Source: Solirubrobacteraceae bacterium (GTDB taxonomy: Bacteria; Actinomycetota; Thermoleophilia; Solirubrobacterales; Solirubrobacteraceae). From it: a stretch of DNA of 7,019 nt. The translations under genes and the position numbers were made by a program. The stretch's first letter is position 1. Each line of letters opens with the position of its first letter. Location of the stretch: assembly GCA_030038955.1 (NCBI GenBank), contig JASHQV010000212.1, positions 1 to 7,019 of the forward strand. Reading direction: 5' to 3'. The notes beneath the pieces are model-generated. The model was given only the letters and a program-made list of their open reading frames with translations. It had not been told where the DNA came from and made no database searches. This document shows positions 5,554-7,019 of the stretch, piece by piece.

Positions 5554-6039
5554 TCAGAACGGGATGTCGTCGTCAGCGCCGCCGGAGTCCGCGGGAGCCG
5601 AGACGAAGTCACCGGTATCGATCGGGATGTCGCTCTCGGCCTCTCGGACGCTGCTGGAGAAGCCGTTCCCGTTGCCATTACCGTTCGCGGCTTTGTCAGG
5701 CCCGCCGAGGAACTGCACGGTATCAGCGATGATATCGACTGCCGAGCGCTTCTGCTGGGTCTTCTCGTCGGTCCACTGGCGCCAGCGCAGCCGGCCGTCG
5801 ATCGCGACGCCGCGTCCCTTGCTCAGGAAGCGGCCGCAGTTCTCGCCCTGCGCCCCCCACACGGTGACGTCGAAGTAGTTGGCGACGTCCTCCCACTGGC
5901 CCTCGGAGTTGCGCCGGCGGCTGTTGCAGGCGATCCGCAAGCTGCAGACGGACTGACCCGAGTTTGCAAGCGTCCGGACATCCGGATCCTTGGTCAGGTT
6001 GCCGGTGAGGATCACCCGGTTGATGTTGCTGCCTGCCAT
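5554..6039 (-). CDS. ssb: Single-stranded DNA-binding protein SSB
   Basis: SSB coats single-stranded DNA during replication and repair and recruits partners through its C-terminal tip. The 161-residue protein has the OB-fold in residues 1-112: NRVILTGNLTKDPDVR, then W49, NYFDVTVWG, GRGVAIDGRLRWRQW and ADTVQFL. A flexible region follows with an Asn-Gly run (119-126) encoded by a short imperfect hexamer repeat, then the acidic tip DDDIPF that binds partner proteins. The ATG at 6039 has GAAAGGAG upstream with 9 nt spacing, the best ribosome site in the window. Position between rpsF and rpsR is the usual bacterial order, but a 279-nt gap to rpsF is unusually long. No actinobacterial SOS box is seen upstream. 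Confidence 0.97.
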   Translation of the reverse strand: MAGSNINRVILTGNLTKDPDVRTLANSGQSVCSLRIACNSRRRNSEGQWEDVANYFDVTVWGAQGENCGRFLSKGRGVAIDGRLRWRQWTDEKTQQKRSAVDIIADTVQFLGGPDKAANGNGNGNGFSSSVREAESDIPIDTGDFVSAPADSGGADDDIPF

Positions 6040-6158
6040 CTGAAGTGGCTCCTTTCAGGAAGTTCTCTGGCCTGCGCGCGAGTCTAGGCACGCGTCAGGC
6101 GTCAACCGGGCCAGTGGCCGGAAAATGGACAGAACCGTGACCGCATTGGCACGGGTGC

Positions 6159-6244
6159 GATGTCGGCCGTGACAGTGTCGTCACACGGCAGCTCCCGGCC
6201 GAGATGTCGGCCGTGACAGTGTCGTCACACGGCAGCTCCTGGCC
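6159..6244 (-). repeat. 44-bp direct repeat, two near-identical copies, each with a hairpin
   Basis: Copies at 6159-6200 and 6203-6244 (period 44) match over 42 nt with one C/T difference. Each contains the inverted repeat GCCGTGAC / GTCACACGGC (6 + 2 bp with a 2-nt bulge, loop AGTGTC) and nested within it the 9-nt palindrome GACAGTGTC. They lie 120-205 nt upstream of the ssb ATG and downstream of the rpsF terminator candidate. They may be operator sites, an mRNA processing or stability signal, or a small dispersed repeat. A further palindrome GGCCAGTGGCC is at 6109-6119 in the same gap. Confidence 0.85.
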
Positions 6245-6254
6245 GCGATCCACC

Positions 6255-6286
6255 GGCGGGGCCAGGCCCCAAGGCCCGGCCCCGCC
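6255..6286 (-). terminator. Strong GC stem-loop after rpsF, terminator or attenuator
   Basis: A perfect 9-bp stem GGCGGGGCC / GGCCCCGCC with an inner 4-bp GGCC / GGCC extension and a small loop lies 32 nt after the rpsF stop. There is no T-run, so it may be a U-less terminator, or an mRNA 3'-end stabiliser that partly separates rpsF from ssb. Confidence 0.55.
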
Positions 6287-6318
6287 GCGCCAGACCAGCA
6301 TCGTCGGGAAGACCGGGT

Positions 6319-6702
6319 TCAGGCTTCCGGCTCGGCCTCGGCAACCGGCGCCGTGTGGGTGCCGAGCATCACCGGCGGCGGGCTGTCGGACGGCGGCGGC
6401 GTTCCCGGTAGCACCTTGATGATCCGGAAGCGCAGCACCTCGTCGGCGATCCCGAGGCTGTGGGACAGCGACTCGAGCAGCGTCGCTGGCCCGGAGAACT
6501 GCAGCAGGTGGTACTCGGCCTCGGTCTCGTGCCTGATCTGATAGGCGATCGGGCGCCGGCCCCAGGCCTGGTTGCGAGACAGCGTGCCGCCGCCGCTGGC
6601 GATCGCCTGCTCGACGTCGCTGAGGATCTTCGCCCGCGCGTCATCGTCGCTCTCCAGCGAGAGCAGCAGAACGAGGTCATAGACGGTCGGGTCGTCGGGC
6701 AT
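6319..6702 (-). CDS. rpsF: 30S ribosomal protein S6 (bS6)
   Basis: bS6 binds 16S rRNA together with S18 on the platform of the 30S subunit. The 127 residues contain the hallmark strands YDLVLLLS (8-15), WGRRPIAYQIRHETEAEYHLLQF (47-69; Trp-Gly-Arg-Arg then the strand) and IADEVLRFRIIKVLPG (85-100). The fold is followed by a 27-residue Pro/Ala/Glu-rich tail, longer than in many S6 proteins. The ATG at 6702 was chosen because the fold begins at residue 7; a longer upstream frame has no family character. No Shine-Dalgarno is visible. The start lies 118 nt from the end of the otsA-like gene, with a -10-like TATATT in between, so the S6 gene probably begins the transcription unit. Confidence 0.96.
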   Translation of the reverse strand: MPDDPTVYDLVLLLSLESDDDARAKILSDVEQAIASGGGTLSRNQAWGRRPIAYQIRHETEAEYHLLQFSGPATLLESLSHSLGIADEVLRFRIIKVLPGTPPPSDSPPPVMLGTHTAPVAEAEPEA

Positions 6703-6729
6703 GAGGATCGTGCGGTGCGGCAGCGAGCG

Positions 6730-6735
6730 AATATA
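6730..6735 (-). promoter_or_regulatory. Candidate rpsF -10 element
   Basis: TATATT on the minus strand, followed by CG as in the dnaB candidate, lies 27 nt before the rpsF ATG and predicts a leader near 20 nt. No good -35 is evident. The gap also holds a 5-bp GC stem (6778-6792) that could end the upstream gene. Confidence 0.35.
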
Positions 6736-6820
6736 GCAACGGATTCCGGGCGCCCACGGCACGCTGCGATCGACCAAGGCGCGCCGGGCGCCACCCAGCT
6801 GCCCGTCTCGGCCACCCGTC

Positions 6821-7019
6821 TCAGCCGCCCGCTCCGTCCCGCCGCTTCTTGCCGATGTCGCTGAGCTGCTCGTCGATCCAGTCACCCGGGTTGCGCCGCG
6901 TGATGATCCCTTGCAACCCCTCCAGACGCCGCCGGCGCTCGCCCTCGTCCATCGTCAGCGCGGCGTGGATCGAGTCGGCCAGCTCCTGGATGTCGAACGG
7001 GTTGACCGACAGCGCGAAC
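6821..7019 (-). CDS. otsA: Probable trehalose-6-phosphate synthase (GT20), C-terminal 65 residues
   Basis: The frame is open from the window edge to TGA at 6821, giving the C terminus of a larger protein. The visible sequence SVNPFDIQELADSIHAALTM followed by DEGERRRRL matches the end of family 20 glycosyltransferases. In these, a VNP-D motif binds the sugar-nucleotide donor and an ALTM-EER helix follows. OtsA makes trehalose 6-phosphate from a nucleotide-glucose and glucose 6-phosphate, for osmotic and desiccation protection. RRNPGDWIDEQL and a basic Gly-rich tail end the protein. Related GT20 enzymes (for example glucosylglycerol-phosphate synthase) cannot be excluded because the catalytic half is outside the window. 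It is upstream of rpsF in the same direction and is unlikely to be functionally linked. Confidence 0.72.
   Translation of the reverse strand, partial: FALSVNPFDIQELADSIHAALTMDEGERRRRLEGLQGIITRRNPGDWIDEQLSDIGKKRRDGAGG

Noticed and set aside
6081..6105. ssb promoter TTGACG...TAGACT on the minus strand
   Set aside because: The hexamers look good but the spacer is 13 nt, too short for a normal sigma-70 promoter. An ssb promoter may still exist in this gap.
6095..6301. Small minus-strand ORF of 68 residues across the 44-bp repeats
   Set aside because: It overlaps the GC stem-loop and both repeats, has no ribosome site, and the 44-nt period would break the frame between copies.
6703..6820. S6:S18-binding leader motif upstream of rpsF
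   Set aside because: The predicted leader after TATATT is only about 20 nt and shows no bulged CCG stem; the longer gap has only a 5-bp GC stem.

Overview
The window is GC-rich chromosomal DNA with a housekeeping replication/translation cluster and reads as a member of the Actinomycetota. The gene order, the GTG start and zinc-type ribosomal protein S18, the GC-rich codons and the non-Shine-Dalgarno starts fit a deep-branching lineage such as Thermoleophilia (Solirubrobacterales-like). That placement is an inference from gene order and composition; no database was searched.

Layout: all genes except the first run on the minus strand, so they are transcribed from high to low coordinates. At the right edge is the 3' end of a probable trehalose-6-phosphate synthase gene (otsA, 6821-7019). 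Then come rpsF (S6), ssb, rpsR (S18) and rplI (L9), the classic bacterial S6-SSB-S18-L9 cluster. These are followed by dnaB (replicative helicase), an AAA+ ATPase of the DnaC/DnaI/IstB type with an N-terminal cysteine cluster, and purA (adenylosuccinate synthetase). At the left edge a plus-strand hexapeptide acyltransferase gene, missing its 5' end, converges on purA; an 8-bp stem-loop lies between them.

Function: S6, S18 and L9 are ribosomal proteins, SSB and DnaB act at the replication fork, and the ATPase just downstream of dnaB is most simply a helicase loader. PurA makes the AMP precursor. Within the operon, ssb, rpsR and the ATPase have recognisable Shine-Dalgarno sequences. dnaB and purA lack them and instead have a -10-like hexamer 11 and 9 nt before the ATG, suggesting near-leaderless transcripts.

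The unusual part is between the genes. Four gaps each hold a different short tandem repeat: 44 bp x 2 (rpsF-ssb), about 48 bp x 6 degenerate copies (rplI-dnaB), 45 bp x about 2.6 (dnaB-ATPase) and 32 bp x 3.5 (ATPase-purA). The rplI-dnaB gap (548 nt) also carries a run of three long inverted repeats just upstream of dnaB. I see no mobile element, CRISPR array, tRNA or rRNA, and no clearly novel multi-gene system. The best candidates for undescribed biology are the putative helicase loader beside dnaB, the structured element upstream of dnaB, and the gap-specific tandem repeats.
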